A stretch of 64,000 nt of DNA from Rossellomorea marisflavi (GCF_009806575.1 NZ_CP047095.1:1864001-1928000), one strand, 5' to 3'; positions 15,214-26,715 are shown, numbered from the stretch's first letter. Translations and numbers: made by a program. The notes: generated by a model from the letters alone, not told the origin.

Positions 15214-17895
15214 ATGAAATTTCATGAGATGAGACAGGAGGATATAGAGAAGGCCATCAATACGGATTATCAACACGGCCTTTCGTCTGCTGACGCCGAA
15301 AACCGGATGAAGCAGTATGGATATAATCAGCTGGAGGAAGCCGAAAAACAATCGGCCCTATTGGTATTTTTTAGCCAGTTCAAGGATTTCATGGTCCTGG
15401 TCCTGCTGGCCGCCACACTCATATCCGGACTTTTGGGTGAGTACATTGATGCCATCGCCATCATCGCCATCGTCGTGGTCAACAGCTTCCTAGGATTCTT
15501 CCAGGAGAGGAAAGCAGAGAAATCATTGCAGGCGCTGAAGGAGTTATCTGCACCCCAGGTTTCTGTCCTCCGGGATGGCTCATGGGTGAAGGTGCACTCC
15601 AAAGAAGTGACGATCGGAGATATCATCCGGTTCACTAGCGGTGACCGGATCGGGGCCGACATCCGTTTGATCGAAACGAATAACCTTGAGATCGAGGAAT
15701 CTGCCCTGACGGGGGAGTCGCTTCCCGTCCTGAAAACAACCAAGCCCCTGCACGGCAAGGGGTTGAGCCTTGGGGACATGGAAAACATGGCGTTCATGGG
15801 GACGCTCGTCACCAGGGGCAACGGTCTGGGTGTCGTCACATCCATCGGAATGAATACAGCCATGGGGCAGATCGCCGATATGATCCAAAAAGCAGAAACG
15901 ATGACTACGCCTCTTCAGCGTAGGCTCGAGGAACTCGGCAAGATCCTGATTACCGTGGCCCTCATCCTGACGGCCCTTGTCGTTGGAATCGGTGTGCTCC
16001 AAGGACATGACATCTATTCCATGTTCCTTGCAGGGGTATCTCTGGCCGTCGCCGCCATACCTGAAGGGCTTCCGGCGATCGTGACCGTTGCCCTGTCACT
16101 AGGCGTCCAGAGGATGATCAAGCAGAAAGCGATCGTCCGGAAGCTTCCTGCCGTGGAGACGCTGGGCTGTGCATCGGTGATTTGTTCCGATAAGACAGGG
16201 ACCCTCACCCAGAATAAAATGACCGTTACCAAGCTTTGGAGCGCAGGTAGGCTATGGGATGTGTCCGGTACCGGATATGTTCCTCAAGGGGAATTCTTCA
16301 ACGGTGAAGCAAGGGTTTCGCCATCCTCTGATCAATCCCTGAAGCAGCTTCTTACGTTCGGCATGCTCTGCAACCATGCAGAACTCGTGGAAAGGGACGG
16401 CGAGCTCATACTTGACGGTGACCCGACGGAAGGTGCCCTTCTCGTAGCGGGGATGAAGGCGGGATTGACACGGGACGCCTTGTCGACCTCTTTCAAGATC
16501 GTGAAGGAATTCCCGTTTGACTCCACAAGGAAAATGATGACAGTCGTGGCAGAGGATGCTGCCGGAAAGCTTTTTGCAGTCACCAAGGGGGCTCCGGATG
16601 TCCTTGTAGGAAAAAGCGCGTCCATCATTTGGGACGGCAAGGTTCAAAAGGCGAATGAATCCGCTTTTCAAGCAGTGGAAGAGGCGATTTCCGGGATGTC
16701 ATCGAATGCCCTCAGGACCATCGCCATCGCCTATAAGCCACTAAGCGGACAATCATTGGATTTATTGACAGAGACCATGGTTGAAAAGGAAGTGACGTTC
16801 ATAGGGCTTCAAGGAATGATCGATCCTCCTCGTCCCGAAGTGAAACAGGCGGTGAGGGAATGCCGTGATGCGGGAATCAAAACCGTGATGATCACCGGCG
16901 ATCATGTATTGACGGCCAAAGCCATTGCCAAACAGCTCGGTATCCTGAAGTCGAACGACAGGGTGATGGACGGTAAGGCGCTGAATGAGATGGAAGTGGA
17001 AGAGCTTGAGGAAATCGTTGAAGATGTCTCGGTATTCGCCAGGGTATCACCCGAGCATAAATTGAAAATCGTGAAAGCCCTGCAAAACCGTGGACACATC
17101 GTAGCGATGACAGGAGACGGGGTCAACGATGCCCCGGCCATTAAGACATCAGATATCGGGATTGCCATGGGGATCACCGGTACAGATGTGGCGAAAGAAT
17201 CATCATCCCTCGTCCTCCTTGATGACAACTTTGCTACAATCAAATCGGCCATCAAAGAGGGGCGGAACATTTACGAAAACATCCGTAAATTCATCCGCTA
17301 TCTCCTCGCCTCGAACGTGGGGGAGATCCTGGTCATGTTGTTTGCCATGCTTTTGGCCCTTCCACTGCCGTTGGTGCCGATCCAGATCCTTTGGGTCAAT
17401 TTAGTGACGGATGGACTGCCTGCCATGGCCCTTGGCCTTGATAAGCCCGAAGGAGATGTGATGAAGCGGAAACCGCGTCATCCGAAAGAAGGCGTCTTTG
17501 CAAGGGGGCTCGGTTGGAAGGTCGTTTCGAGGGGGTTCTTAATTGGTGGTGTCACCCTGCTTGCGTTCATCATCGCTTATCATCAGCACCCGGATCAGCT
17601 CGAGTACGCACAGACGATCGCGTTTGCGACCCTGGTCCTCGCACAGCTCATCCACGTATTCGATTGCCGCAGTGAAGTATCGGTGTTCTCGAGGAACCCA
17701 TTCGGCAATATGTACCTGGTCTGGGCCGTCCTTTCGTCCCTGTTGTTGATGCTGGTCGTCATCTATCTGCCGGGTCTTCAGCCGATTTTCCACACCGTGT
17801 CCATCGAGCCGAGGGACTGGCTGCTGATCGTCGGCTTAAGCTCCATCCCGACGTTTTTACTGGCAGGTTCATTTTTTGCAAGAAAAAAACAATAG
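15214..17895 (+). CDS. calcium-transporting P-type ATPase (SERCA type, YloB-like)
   Basis: This is a P2A-type cation ATPase of 893 residues that likely pumps calcium out of the cell. Visible are the N-terminal cation ATPase domain, the TGES motif (ALTGESLPV), PEGLPAIVTVALSLG in the fourth membrane segment, the phosphorylated Asp in CSDKTGTLTQNKMT, KGAPDVL in the nucleotide domain and the hinge TGDGVNDAPAIK. About ten membrane segments are present. The ATG at 15214 is the first in frame after a stop and gives MKFHEM, as in YloB; the AGGAGG at 15192 is unusually far away (16 bases). B. subtilis YloB is linked to germination and calcium; that role here is inferred. Confidence 0.94.
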   Translation: MKFHEMRQEDIEKAINTDYQHGLSSADAENRMKQYGYNQLEEAEKQSALLVFFSQFKDFMVLVLLAATLISGLLGEYIDAIAIIAIVVVNSFLGFFQERKAEKSLQALKELSAPQVSVLRDGSWVKVHSKEVTIGDIIRFTSGDRIGADIRLIETNNLEIEESALTGESLPVLKTTKPLHGKGLSLGDMENMAFMGTLVTRGNGLGVVTSIGMNTAMGQIADMIQKAETMTTPLQRRLEELGKILITVALILTALVVGIGVLQGHDIYSMFLAGVSLAVAAIPEGLPAIVTVALSLGVQRMIKQKAIVRKLPAVETLGCASVICSDKTGTLTQNKMTVTKLWSAGRLWDVSGTGYVPQGEFFNGEARVSPSSDQSLKQLLTFGMLCNHAELVERDGELILDGDPTEGALLVAGMKAGLTRDALSTSFKIVKEFPFDSTRKMMTVVAEDAAGKLFAVTKGAPDVLVGKSASIIWDGKVQKANESAFQAVEEAISGMSSNALRTIAIAYKPLSGQSLDLLTETMVEKEVTFIGLQGMIDPPRPEVKQAVRECRDAGIKTVMITGDHVLTAKAIAKQLGILKSNDRVMDGKALNEMEVEELEEIVEDVSVFARVSPEHKLKIVKALQNRGHIVAMTGDGVNDAPAIKTSDIGIAMGITGTDVAKESSSLVLLDDNFATIKSAIKEGRNIYENIRKFIRYLLASNVGEILVMLFAMLLALPLPLVPIQILWVNLVTDGLPAMALGLDKPEGDVMKRKPRHPKEGVFARGLGWKVVSRGFLIGGVTLLAFIIAYHQHPDQLEYAQTIAFATLVLAQLIHVFDCRSEVSVFSRNPFGNMYLVWAVLSSLLLMLVVIYLPGLQPIFHTVSIEPRDWLLIVGLSSIPTFLLAGSFFARKKQ

Positions 17896-17912
17896 AATAT
17901 GATATAATCCAT

Positions 17913-17946
17913 AAGGTAATAGAGTTTGTTCTCTATTACCTTTTTT
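17913..17946 (+). terminator. terminator after the calcium ATPase gene
   Basis: AAGGTAATAGAG pairs with CTCTATTACCTT around a six-base loop, followed by a T run. It separates the ATPase gene from the yloC-remA group. Confidence 0.85.
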
Positions 17947-18025
17947 ATAAGCTGGAGCGGGCTGCCATCAGGTGACCCCGTATAGAAAATCGACAGGCAC
18001 GTCGCATAGATTGGGTGTGATTGGA

Positions 18026-18901
18026 ATGGTCATCAGCATGACAGGCTTTGGACGGAGCCGGATTGAATCGGAGAGAAATACCGTCATTGTTGAAATGAAA
18101 ACCGTGAACCATCGATTCAGCGAGTTCAATATCCGTATGCCGCGCCAACTCATGAAGCTTGAAGATAAGATCAAGAAGGAGCTCTCCACCTTTATTAGCA
18201 GGGGGAAAATCGATCTGTTCATCGATATTTCCGGCGGAGGTCTCATACATAAGAATTTACATATTGACTGGGGACTCATTGAGGATTATCATCAGTTAGT
18301 AAATAAAGTGAGGGAAACATACGCCCTCAAGGGTGATATCGCCCTGTCGGACCTTCTCGGCAGAGGAGAATTCGTTACGGTCGAAGAGACGGAAGAGGAG
18401 AATGCCGAGCTTGACGATCTGGTCATGGAGGCAGTCCGGAAGGCTTCCGTTGAATTAAGGAAGATGAGGGTGGAGGAAGGCAAGGCGCTTCATGCCGATT
18501 TCCTTGCCCATCTTGGACAGATCCGGACCTGCCTTGGCGAACTTACTGCCCACGCACCCGCTGTCACCCTGCAATACAGGGAACGGCTCAAGAAACGAAT
18601 ACGGGAATGGAGCGAGGGAGATCCCGACGAGGCAAGGCTCCTGTCCGAAGTGGCCATATTTGCAGATAAATCAGACATAACCGAAGAGTTGACGCGTCTC
18701 GGGAGTCATCTTCAGTACTTTCATGCCACCTTGGATGAGGACGGTGTGATGGGACGAAAACTGGATTTCATCATTCAGGAGATGAACCGTGAAGTGAACA
18801 CGATCGGCTCCAAAGCAAATGACTCCAGCATTTCCGCACTGGTGGTCGAGTTGAAATCGGCACTTGAGAAAGTGCGGGAGCAGGTCCAAAATGTTGAATA
18901 A
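18026..18901 (+). CDS. yloC: YicC/YloC family endoribonuclease
   Basis: The 291-residue protein begins [11 protein letters not shown], the classic start of the YicC/YloC family, and ends in the family DUF1732 region ([40 protein letters not shown]). Members of this family have been described as endoribonucleases or stress-induced proteins; the cellular role is not certain. The ATG at 18026 gives the same length as B. subtilis YloC, though its ribosome binding site is weak. It heads the yloC-remA-gmk-rpoZ group. Confidence 0.9.
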   Translation: MVISMTGFGRSRIESERNTVIVEMKTVNHRFSEFNIRMPRQLMKLEDKIKKELSTFISRGKIDLFIDISGGGLIHKNLHIDWGLIEDYHQLVNKVRETYALKGDIALSDLLGRGEFVTVEETEEENAELDDLVMEAVRKASVELRKMRVEEGKALHADFLAHLGQIRTCLGELTAHAPAVTLQYRERLKKRIREWSEGDPDEARLLSEVAIFADKSDITEELTRLGSHLQYFHATLDEDGVMGRKLDFIIQEMNREVNTIGSKANDSSISALVVELKSALEKVREQVQNVE

Positions 18902-18957
18902 GAAGTTTAGTTTCCCCAAGAACGGGCGAGACTAAACTATTGATTAGGAGGAGCGTC

Positions 18958-19230
18958 ATGTCAATCAAGCTCATCAATATAGGCTTTGGGAATATTGTAT
19001 CAGCAAATCGAATCATATCGATCGTCGGACCTGAATCAGCGCCCATCAAGCGTCTGATGCAGGATGCGAGGGATCGGGGAACATTAGTTGACGCTACATA
19101 CGGAAGAAGGACGAGGGCCGTCATCATCACAGACAGCGATCATGTCATCCTGTCGGCCGTCCAACCCGAGACCGTTGCCCATCGAGTGACTGATAAAGAG
19201 GATTTAATAGAAGAAGGGCAGGGTAAATAA
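18958..19230 (+). CDS. remA: extracellular matrix regulator RemA
   Basis: RemA is a small DNA-binding protein that activates biofilm matrix operons in B. subtilis. The 90-residue product is near identical in type to the family ([35 protein letters not shown]). AGGAGG precedes the ATG at 18958. It sits directly before gmk, as in other Bacillus species; its stop is immediately followed by the gmk ATG. Confidence 0.96.
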   Translation: MSIKLINIGFGNIVSANRIISIVGPESAPIKRLMQDARDRGTLVDATYGRRTRAVIITDSDHVILSAVQPETVAHRVTDKEDLIEEGQGK

Positions 19231-19845
<615 letters not shown>

Positions 19846-20067
19846 ATGTTATATCCATCTATTGATTCACTAATGAAAAAGATCGATTCGAAATACTCGT
19901 TGGTCAGCGTGGCTGCCAAAAGAGCACGGGATCTACAGGATAAAAAGGACTTCCGCATGGAAGAATATGTGTCGGAAAAGTACGTAGGTAAGGCCCTTGA
20001 AGAAATCCACTCCGGCCACTTGTCCATGAAAGAAAGAGACGAAAAAGCCATCTATGAAGATGAATAA
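19846..20067 (+). CDS. rpoZ: RNA polymerase omega subunit
   Basis: Omega helps assemble and stabilise RNA polymerase. The 73-residue protein has the conserved core [14 protein letters not shown] near residue 17 and VGKALEEI near residue 46. GGAGGT lies in the end of gmk before the ATG. A strong hairpin follows. Confidence 0.94.
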   Translation: MLYPSIDSLMKKIDSKYSLVSVAAKRARDLQDKKDFRMEEYVSEKYVGKALEEIHSGHLSMKERDEKAIYEDE

Positions 20068-20097
20068 ATCTCATCCGTACGGCGAATAGGAAATGAA

Positions 20098-20153
20098 AAG
20101 GGTTGCACCGGGAAGTGATGAACTTTTCCGGTACAGCCCTATTTTCTTTTTGC
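20098..20153 (+). terminator. probable terminator after rpoZ
   Basis: A long inverted repeat (AGGGTTGCACCGG with CCGGTACAGCCCT, containing G-U pairs) is followed by ATTTTCTTTTT. The T tract is interrupted, so termination may be partial. Confidence 0.6.
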
Positions 20154-20212
20154 GGCAATATCCTTCATAATAGAGGCTATGAATAGATTAGATAATGGAG
20201 GCAATGAACGAT

Positions 20213-21409
20213 ATGGGGAAAAATATACTATTATGCGTGACCGGTGGGATCGCCGTATATAAAGCAGCAGCCCTTACGAGTAAGCTTGTACAGGCGGGCT
20301 TCGAAGTGAAGGTGATGATGACGGAATCCGCGAGGGAGTTCGTTTCGCCCCTCACGTTCCAGGCGTTATCTCGTCAGGATGTCTACTGGGATACGTTCGA
20401 TGAGAAGATTCCATCGAAGATTGCCCATATCGACCTGGCCGATTGGGCAGACCTTGTCCTCGTGGCACCTGCTACGGCTAATATGATCGGGAAACTCGCA
20501 GGCGGTATCGGAGATGATATGATCTCTACCACGTTGCTTGCGACAGAGGCCGACATTTGGATCGCTCCTGCCATGAACGTCCATATGTATGATCATCCTG
20601 CAGTCAAAAGGAATATTGCCACCCTGCATGAGGACGGCTGCCGATTCGTTGAACCGAGTGAAGGGTACCTGGCTTGCGGATACGTCGGTAAAGGCCGCCT
20701 GGAAGAACCTGAAAAGATCGTGGAGTTGATCACCCGTCATTTTCATGCTCCGACAGAACAGCCACTTAAAGGGAAGAACGTCCTTATTTCTGCCGGTCCG
20801 ACTAGAGAAATCATTGATCCTGTCCGGTACTTCTCGAACCGCTCTACAGGAAAGATGGGATTTGCCATGGCTGAAATGGCCGTGAACATGGGTGCCGATG
20901 TCACCTTGGTATCAGGCCCGGTCAATCTGTCTTCGCCGCGTGGGGTGCGTCTCATCGAGGTAACGACGGCAGAGGACATGTATGATGCCGTACTTGCGCA
21001 TTTCGAGGATGCAGATATCGTGGTGAAGAGCGCGGCGGTCTCCGATTATCGTCCAGTGGAAGTCTATGCTGAAAAAATGAAAAAACAAGATGGTAATCTG
21101 GTTATCGAGTTCGAACGGACAAAGGATATCCTTATGGAGCTCGGAAAAAGGAAGGACGGCCAATATCTTATCGGGTTTGCTGCCGAAACGTCCAATATTG
21201 GTGAATACGCCAAAGGGAAGCTCGAGAGAAAAAGAGCTGATATGATCGTGGCCAACAATGTGAGCGAAGAAGGATCAGGTTTCGGGACAGATACGAATAA
21301 AGTAACCATTGTCACGGAAGACGGCATTCGCGAATTGCCGATGCTCTCAAAGTCCAAAGTGGCGGAAGAAATACTCCTTGAAGCACTGCGACGGATGGAT
21401 TCCGAATGA
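20213..21409 (+). CDS. coaBC: bifunctional phosphopantothenoylcysteine decarboxylase / phosphopantothenate-cysteine ligase
   Basis: The enzyme makes 4'-phosphopantetheine for coenzyme A. Residues 1-190 form the FMN decarboxylase (CoaC) domain with PAMNVHMYDHP and the catalytic Cys in EGYLACGYVGKGRL; the rest is the ligase (CoaB) domain with ISAGPTREIIDPVR and STGKMG. I chose ATG 20213 (398 residues): the GGAGG at 20197-20201 is 11 bases before it but only two bases from the alternative at 20204. The stop overlaps the priA start. Confidence 0.95.
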   Translation: MGKNILLCVTGGIAVYKAAALTSKLVQAGFEVKVMMTESAREFVSPLTFQALSRQDVYWDTFDEKIPSKIAHIDLADWADLVLVAPATANMIGKLAGGIGDDMISTTLLATEADIWIAPAMNVHMYDHPAVKRNIATLHEDGCRFVEPSEGYLACGYVGKGRLEEPEKIVELITRHFHAPTEQPLKGKNVLISAGPTREIIDPVRYFSNRSTGKMGFAMAEMAVNMGADVTLVSGPVNLSSPRGVRLIEVTTAEDMYDAVLAHFEDADIVVKSAAVSDYRPVEVYAEKMKKQDGNLVIEFERTKDILMELGKRKDGQYLIGFAAETSNIGEYAKGKLERKRADMIVANNVSEEGSGFGTDTNKVTIVTEDGIRELPMLSKSKVAEEILLEALRRMDSE

Positions 21410-23823
21410 AAAATGTAGCAAGTGTCATCGTGGATGTTGCTGCCATGCAGACAGACCGCTGCTTTGACTACCTCATACCCGGGGAATGGACCGGGAGCAT
21501 CCTGCCCGGTATGCGGGTCGTCGTTCCATTCGGCCCCAGGAAAGTTCAGGGATTTGTCATGGAACTGAAAGAAAAGAGTGAAGTGGCGAAACTCAAGCCG
21601 ATCAGCGAACCGATGGATTTGAAACCGGTACTCAACAAGGAGCTTCTAACCATGGCGGATTGGCTGACGGAGAACACGCTGTGCTTCAAAATCTCCGCCC
21701 TCCAGGCCATGCTGCCGGCCGCCATGAAAGCGAAATACGAGAAACAACTCGTAGTGGAAAACGGTCTTCAGGTTGAAAACCTGCCCGAACCACTCAGACC
21801 CCATTTCCCTAAAGGGACCGCCCAATGGAAATCCATTGAGGCCGCTGGTTTACTCCCACTGGCTCAACAGGGGGTCAAAAATGGCATCTTGGAAGTCGTG
21901 TACAAGGTGAAAGGGAAAACGAATAAAAAGATGATCAGAAAGATCTACCTAGGCATCTCCCCTGAAACTGTCGAAACAGAAGCCTCCGCCCTCCCGCCAC
22001 AGGCGAAGAAGCAAAAGGATGTCCTCATGTTCTGGAAGGATCACGCTGATCAGGGCTTCACGATCAAAGAGCTTTCTGAGCGGGCAGGTACGACGGCATC
22101 CACCATCCAATCCATGGTGAAAAAGGGACTCCTCTTGCAACGGGATGAAGAGACTTACCGGGATCCATACGAAGATCGGACGTTCAAACAAACCTCTCCG
22201 CTTCCGTTGACGGATCAACAAGGGAAGGCAATCACCCCCATCCTTGATAGAATTGAATCCGGCATTCAGGAAACCTTCCTTCTTTTCGGGGTGACAGGGA
22301 GCGGGAAGACAGAGATCTACCTGCAATCGATCCAGCGGGTACTTGAACGGGGTAAGGAAGCGATCGTGCTTGTTCCTGAAATCGCCCTTACTCCCCAAAT
22401 GGTGAATCGTTTCAAAGGGAGATTCGGCGATGAAGTTGCCGTACTTCACAGCGGGCTATCGTCAGGAGAGAAGTATGACGAGTGGAGGAAGATCGAGCGG
22501 AAGGAAGTCCGTGTGGTGGTGGGAGCAAGGTCTGCTGTATTCGCACCGTTTGAGAACCTTGGGATCATCATCATCGATGAAGAGCATGAGACCAGCTATA
22601 AACAAGAGGAAAACCCCCGCTATCATGCACGTGATGTCGCCATTTGGCGAAGTGAGTACCACGGGTGCCCCGTGGTTCTTGGAAGTGCGACGCCGTCATT
22701 GGAATCATTCGCCAGGGCATCAAAAGGAGTGTATACCCGTTTGAACCTCAGCAAAAGGATGAATGAAGGCCCCTTGCCATCAGTCGACATTGTCGACATG
22801 AGGGAAGAACTCCGTGAAGGGAACCGCTCGATGTTTTCGAGGACTCTGTTTGAAAAACTGGAGGACCGACTCTCAAAAGGAGAGCAGACGGTGCTGTTCC
22901 TCAACAGGAGGGGCCACTCATCCTTCATCATGTGCAGGGACTGCGGATATGTCGTCCAGTGCCCCAACTGTGATATATCGCTGACGTACCACCGCTTCTC
23001 CAACGGAATGAAATGCCACTATTGCGGCTATGAAGAGCGTGTACCGGAGACCTGTCCGGAGTGTACCAGCGAACATATCAGGTATTTCGGGACGGGAACG
23101 CAGAAGGTGGAGGAGGAGCTCACTAAGCTGCTCCCTCAAGCACGGATCATCCGGATGGATGTGGATACCACCACGAGGAAAGGTTCCCACGAAAGGCTGC
23201 TGACTTCCTTTGGGGAAGGGAAGGCCGATATCCTCCTTGGAACCCAGATGATTGCGAAAGGATTGGATTTTCCCAACATCACCCTTGTCGGTGTCCTCAG
23301 TGCAGACACGATGCTCCATATACCCGATTTCCGTTCTGCGGAGAAGACGTTCCAGCTTCTGACACAGGTGAGCGGCAGGGCGGGGCGGCACTCCCTCCCC
23401 GGTGAAGTCGTTATCCAGACATACACACCGGAGCATTATTCGGTTGAACTCGCTTCAAACCATGACTATGAGCGTTTTTATGATCAGGAGATGGTGATGA
23501 GGAAAATGGGGTCCTACCCTCCTTTTTATTATATTTCCCTTGTCACGATCAGCCACGAAGACCTTATGAAGGTAGTGGATGTATCCGAGAAAATGACGGG
23601 GTTCATCAGGAGCAGATTATCCGGTACGACGAAGATTCTCGGCCCTGTTGCCTCTCCAATCCCCAGAATCAAAAATAGATATCGATACCAATGTTTGATA
23701 AAATACAAGCGGGAACCGCGACTGGCGGAAACGCTCAAGACGCTGCTGGAACAATTTCATCAGCAATATGCCTCACAAGGCCTCACAATCAGCATCGACG
23801 TGAATCCATACGTCATGATGTGA
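21406..23823 (+). CDS. priA: primosomal protein N' (replication restart helicase)
   Basis: PriA loads the replisome at stalled forks. The 805-residue product has an N-terminal DNA-binding domain, Walker A (GVTGSGKTEIYL), the DEEH box, and eight zinc-binding cysteines between CRDCGYVVQCPNC and CPEC. The C-terminal helicase motif has QVSGRAGR. The length equals that of B. subtilis PriA. The start is an ATGA overlap with coaBC. Confidence 0.97.
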   Translation: MKNVASVIVDVAAMQTDRCFDYLIPGEWTGSILPGMRVVVPFGPRKVQGFVMELKEKSEVAKLKPISEPMDLKPVLNKELLTMADWLTENTLCFKISALQAMLPAAMKAKYEKQLVVENGLQVENLPEPLRPHFPKGTAQWKSIEAAGLLPLAQQGVKNGILEVVYKVKGKTNKKMIRKIYLGISPETVETEASALPPQAKKQKDVLMFWKDHADQGFTIKELSERAGTTASTIQSMVKKGLLLQRDEETYRDPYEDRTFKQTSPLPLTDQQGKAITPILDRIESGIQETFLLFGVTGSGKTEIYLQSIQRVLERGKEAIVLVPEIALTPQMVNRFKGRFGDEVAVLHSGLSSGEKYDEWRKIERKEVRVVVGARSAVFAPFENLGIIIIDEEHETSYKQEENPRYHARDVAIWRSEYHGCPVVLGSATPSLESFARASKGVYTRLNLSKRMNEGPLPSVDIVDMREELREGNRSMFSRTLFEKLEDRLSKGEQTVLFLNRRGHSSFIMCRDCGYVVQCPNCDISLTYHRFSNGMKCHYCGYEERVPETCPECTSEHIRYFGTGTQKVEEELTKLLPQARIIRMDVDTTTRKGSHERLLTSFGEGKADILLGTQMIAKGLDFPNITLVGVLSADTMLHIPDFRSAEKTFQLLTQVSGRAGRHSLPGEVVIQTYTPEHYSVELASNHDYERFYDQEMVMRKMGSYPPFYYISLVTISHEDLMKVVDVSEKMTGFIRSRLSGTTKILGPVASPIPRIKNRYRYQCLIKYKREPRLAETLKTLLEQFHQQYASQGLTISIDVNPYVMM

Positions 23824-23861
23824 CCTTACCGGCGAAACAAATATAGAAAGTTGGAATTTGA

Positions 23862-24347
23862 ATGGCTGTATTACCGATCGTCATGCATCCCGATCCGATC
23901 CTCGTAAAGCGATGTGAGCCGGTGAAGGAGTTTGATAAAAAATTGAAGAAGCTTCTTGATAATATGTATGAAACGATGATCGAAGCAGATGGTGTCGGAC
24001 TTGCCGCACCTCAAGTGGGAGTGGATCTCCAAGTGGCCGTAGTTGATATTGGGGATGAGTCAGGCACGATCGAACTCATCAACCCAGAAATCTTCGAGCA
24101 TTCTGGCGAGCAGACCGATCTTGAAGGGTGCCTGAGTTTCCCGGGTCTTTTCGGGGAAGTGAGCCGTCCATACAGCATCTCCTTCAGGACCCAGGACCGG
24201 AAGGGAAGATGGCTTGAAGGCAGGGCTGAAGGCTTCCTTGCCCGTGCGATCCAGCACGAAATCGATCATTTGCATGGTGTCCTTTTCAATACAAAGACCG
24301 AAAAGCTCCTGACGGAAGATGAATTAGAAAGGTTTGAAGAAGAATGA
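23862..24347 (+). CDS. def: peptide deformylase
   Basis: It removes the formyl group from new proteins. The 161-residue protein has all three family motifs: [18 protein letters not shown] (metal-binding Cys90) and QHEIDHLHG (catalytic Glu and two metal-binding His). It overlaps fmt by four bases, coupling the enzyme that removes formyl groups with the enzyme that makes formyl-Met-tRNA. Confidence 0.97.
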   Translation: MAVLPIVMHPDPILVKRCEPVKEFDKKLKKLLDNMYETMIEADGVGLAAPQVGVDLQVAVVDIGDESGTIELINPEIFEHSGEQTDLEGCLSFPGLFGEVSRPYSISFRTQDRKGRWLEGRAEGFLARAIQHEIDHLHGVLFNTKTEKLLTEDELERFEEE

Positions 24348-25297
24348 CCAAAGTGATTTTTATGGGGACCCCGGATTTTTCCGTCCCCGTCCTGAAAGCG
24401 TTGATCGAGAACGATTATGAAGTGGTCGCCGTTGTAACCCAGCCTGACCGGCCAGTGGGCAGAAAACGCATCCTCACGCCTCCGCCCGTCAAGGTAGAGG
24501 CTGAAAAACACGGTATCCCCATCTATCAGCCCGAAAAGATCAAGAATTCCGATGAACTGGAAGAGGTTCTCGCGCTGGAACCTGATTTGATCGTAACCGC
24601 AGCATTCGGCCAGATTCTTCCGAAGCGTCTGCTCGATGCACCCAAGCATGGTTGTATCAATGTCCACGCATCACTGCTTCCTGAACTAAGGGGAGGGGCT
24701 CCGATCCACTACTCCATCCTTCAGGGGAAATCATCGACTGGCATCACCATCATGTATATGGTGGAAAAACTGGATGCAGGTGATATCATCAGTCAGGTCG
24801 AAGTCGGGATTGAAGAAACGGATCACGTGGGGACCCTCCATGATAAGTTGAGCGAAGCGGGCTCAGCACTTCTGATCGAGACGCTCCCGAAGCTACTGGA
24901 CGGCTCCGTGACACCTGTTAAACAAGAAGAAGAACAGGCTACGTTTGCGTGGAACATCAAGCGTGAGCAGGAAAAGATCGATTGGTCAAAACCTGGCAGT
25001 GAAGTATACAACCATATCCGCGGTCTGCACCCATGGCCCGTGGCGTATACGACCCTTGCTGGAGCCGTTATGAAAATCTGGTGGGGTGAAAAGGTGAGGG
25101 GGCATGGTGCGTCGGAACCCGGTGAGGTCCTCGCCATCGAAGAGGATGGATTCATCGTTTCAACAGGTGATGATACATCCATCAAAGTGACCGACCTTCA
25201 ACCTTCGGGCAAAAAGCGGATGAGTGCGAAGGATTATCTCAGGGGCGCGGGTTCTCACCTCGCAGTCGGGAACAGGCTCGGTGAAGTCCATGAGTAA
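24344..25297 (+). CDS. fmt: methionyl-tRNA formyltransferase
   Basis: It formylates initiator Met-tRNA using 10-formyl-tetrahydrofolate. The 317-residue protein shows [12 protein letters not shown] at the N-terminus, the catalytic segment [20 protein letters not shown] near residue 105 and the C-terminal tRNA-binding domain. ATG 24344 overlaps def; the 3' end overlaps rsmB by eight bases. Confidence 0.97.
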   Translation: MTKVIFMGTPDFSVPVLKALIENDYEVVAVVTQPDRPVGRKRILTPPPVKVEAEKHGIPIYQPEKIKNSDELEEVLALEPDLIVTAAFGQILPKRLLDAPKHGCINVHASLLPELRGGAPIHYSILQGKSSTGITIMYMVEKLDAGDIISQVEVGIEETDHVGTLHDKLSEAGSALLIETLPKLLDGSVTPVKQEEEQATFAWNIKREQEKIDWSKPGSEVYNHIRGLHPWPVAYTTLAGAVMKIWWGEKVRGHGASEPGEVLAIEEDGFIVSTGDDTSIKVTDLQPSGKKRMSAKDYLRGAGSHLAVGNRLGEVHE

Positions 25298-26624
25298 GAA
25301 GACCGTCCGGGAAGCCGCCCTGGAAGTAATTGAAGCCGTTGAAAAAAATCAATCATACAGCAATCTGCTGCTCAACCATGTAATCGAGAAGAACGATATC
25401 CCATCAAGGGACGTCGGTCTCCTCACCGAGCTTACATATGGAACGATCCAGCGGAAGATGACGCTGGACTATTATTTGAAGCCGTTCTTGAGAGGGAAGG
25501 TCGAAAGCTGGGTAAGGCAGCTCCTGCGCATGTCTCTTTATCAGCTGGTGTATCTGGATCGTATCCCAGATCGCGCCGTGTTCTATGAAGCAGTAGAAAT
25601 TGCTAAAAAACGAGGACACAAAGGAATCTCCGGGATGGTGAACGGTGTGCTCCGTTCGGTCCAGCGGAAGGGGCTCCCGTCCCTTGAAGACATCCAGGAT
25701 CCCATTGAGAGAGTATCCGTTGAAACAAGTCACCCACTATGGCTTGTGAAAAGATGGAGCGATCAATTCGGTCTCGAGAAAACGAAGGCCATGTGTGAAA
25801 CGAATCTCCTCGCACCGAATCAGACGGCAAGGGTCAATCCGCTGAAAGGGACAAGGGAAGAACTTTTGGAAAGCCTCACCGAAAATGGGCACTCCGCTCA
25901 AGAAAGTCCCATCGTTCCTGAAGCGATTCAGTCCCTCAGGGGAAACCTGGCGAAAACGGATGAATACCGGAATGGAAGGTTGACGGTTCAGGATGAAAGT
26001 TCCATGCTCGTGGCTCATGCCCTTAAATTAGAAGAAGGCATGAGGGTACTCGATGCTTGTGCGGCACCAGGTGGGAAAACGACCCATATCGCCGAGGTGT
26101 TGAAGAATACAGGTGAGGTGCATGCCCTTGACCTTCATGCCCATAAGGTGAAGCTCATCGCTGAAAATGCCGGTAGACTCGGTCTTGCCAATGTGCATGC
26201 ACGCACCCTTGACAGCAGGAAAGCCGGAGAAGTATTTGAAGAAGAGAGCTTTGAGCGTGTCTTGGTGGATGCTCCATGTTCAGGACTTGGCGTTCTCAGA
26301 AGGAAGCCCGATATCAAGTATGCGAAGAAGGAACAGGATTTGAACTCCCTGCAGAAGATCCAGCTTGATATTCTTGATGCTGCATCCAGACTGCTGAAAA
26401 AGGACGGGATCCTTGTATATAGTACGTGTACGGTGGACCAAAATGAAAATGAGGGGACCGTGAAGGAATTCCTGAGTCAACACCCTGAATTTGAACCCCA
26501 TCCCCTTGATGGGATGCCGGAAGCGGTAGAACCATTCGTACAGGGTCATCTGCTGCAGGTATTCCCGCAGGATTTCGGAGGGGATGGATTCTTCATCTCA
26601 TGCTTCAGGAAGAAAAATGGATAA
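25290..26624 (+). CDS. rsmB: 16S rRNA (cytosine-967 C5) methyltransferase
   Basis: The 444-residue protein has an N-terminal NusB-like domain and a C-terminal methyltransferase domain with the SAM site [16 protein letters not shown] and the two catalytic cysteines in [17 protein letters not shown] and [11 protein letters not shown]. The ATG at 25290 gives the usual family N-terminus. In B. subtilis the next gene is rlmN; here prpC follows instead after about 125 bases. Confidence 0.95.
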   Translation: MSKKTVREAALEVIEAVEKNQSYSNLLLNHVIEKNDIPSRDVGLLTELTYGTIQRKMTLDYYLKPFLRGKVESWVRQLLRMSLYQLVYLDRIPDRAVFYEAVEIAKKRGHKGISGMVNGVLRSVQRKGLPSLEDIQDPIERVSVETSHPLWLVKRWSDQFGLEKTKAMCETNLLAPNQTARVNPLKGTREELLESLTENGHSAQESPIVPEAIQSLRGNLAKTDEYRNGRLTVQDESSMLVAHALKLEEGMRVLDACAAPGGKTTHIAEVLKNTGEVHALDLHAHKVKLIAENAGRLGLANVHARTLDSRKAGEVFEEESFERVLVDAPCSGLGVLRRKPDIKYAKKEQDLNSLQKIQLDILDAASRLLKKDGILVYSTCTVDQNENEGTVKEFLSQHPEFEPHPLDGMPEAVEPFVQGHLLQVFPQDFGGDGFFISCFRKKNG

Positions 26625-26686
26625 GCGTCTTGTAAAGCAGGAAAATTCGCCATCGGAGTCGTAAGAGTAGTAAAGCCTTCTTTGAC

Positions 26687-26715
26687 GGAGGAAAGAGGGG
26701 AAGCCCCTTTCCTTC
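26687..26715 (+). other. hairpin in the gap where rlmN is expected
   Basis: GGAGGAAA pairs with TTTCCTTC and, beyond a two-base bulge, GGGG pairs with CCCC around an AAG loop. No T run follows, so it is not a normal terminator. It could be an RNA processing or stability element between rsmB and prpC, or chance. The 125-base gap shows no recognisable rlmN remnant in any frame. Confidence 0.45.
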
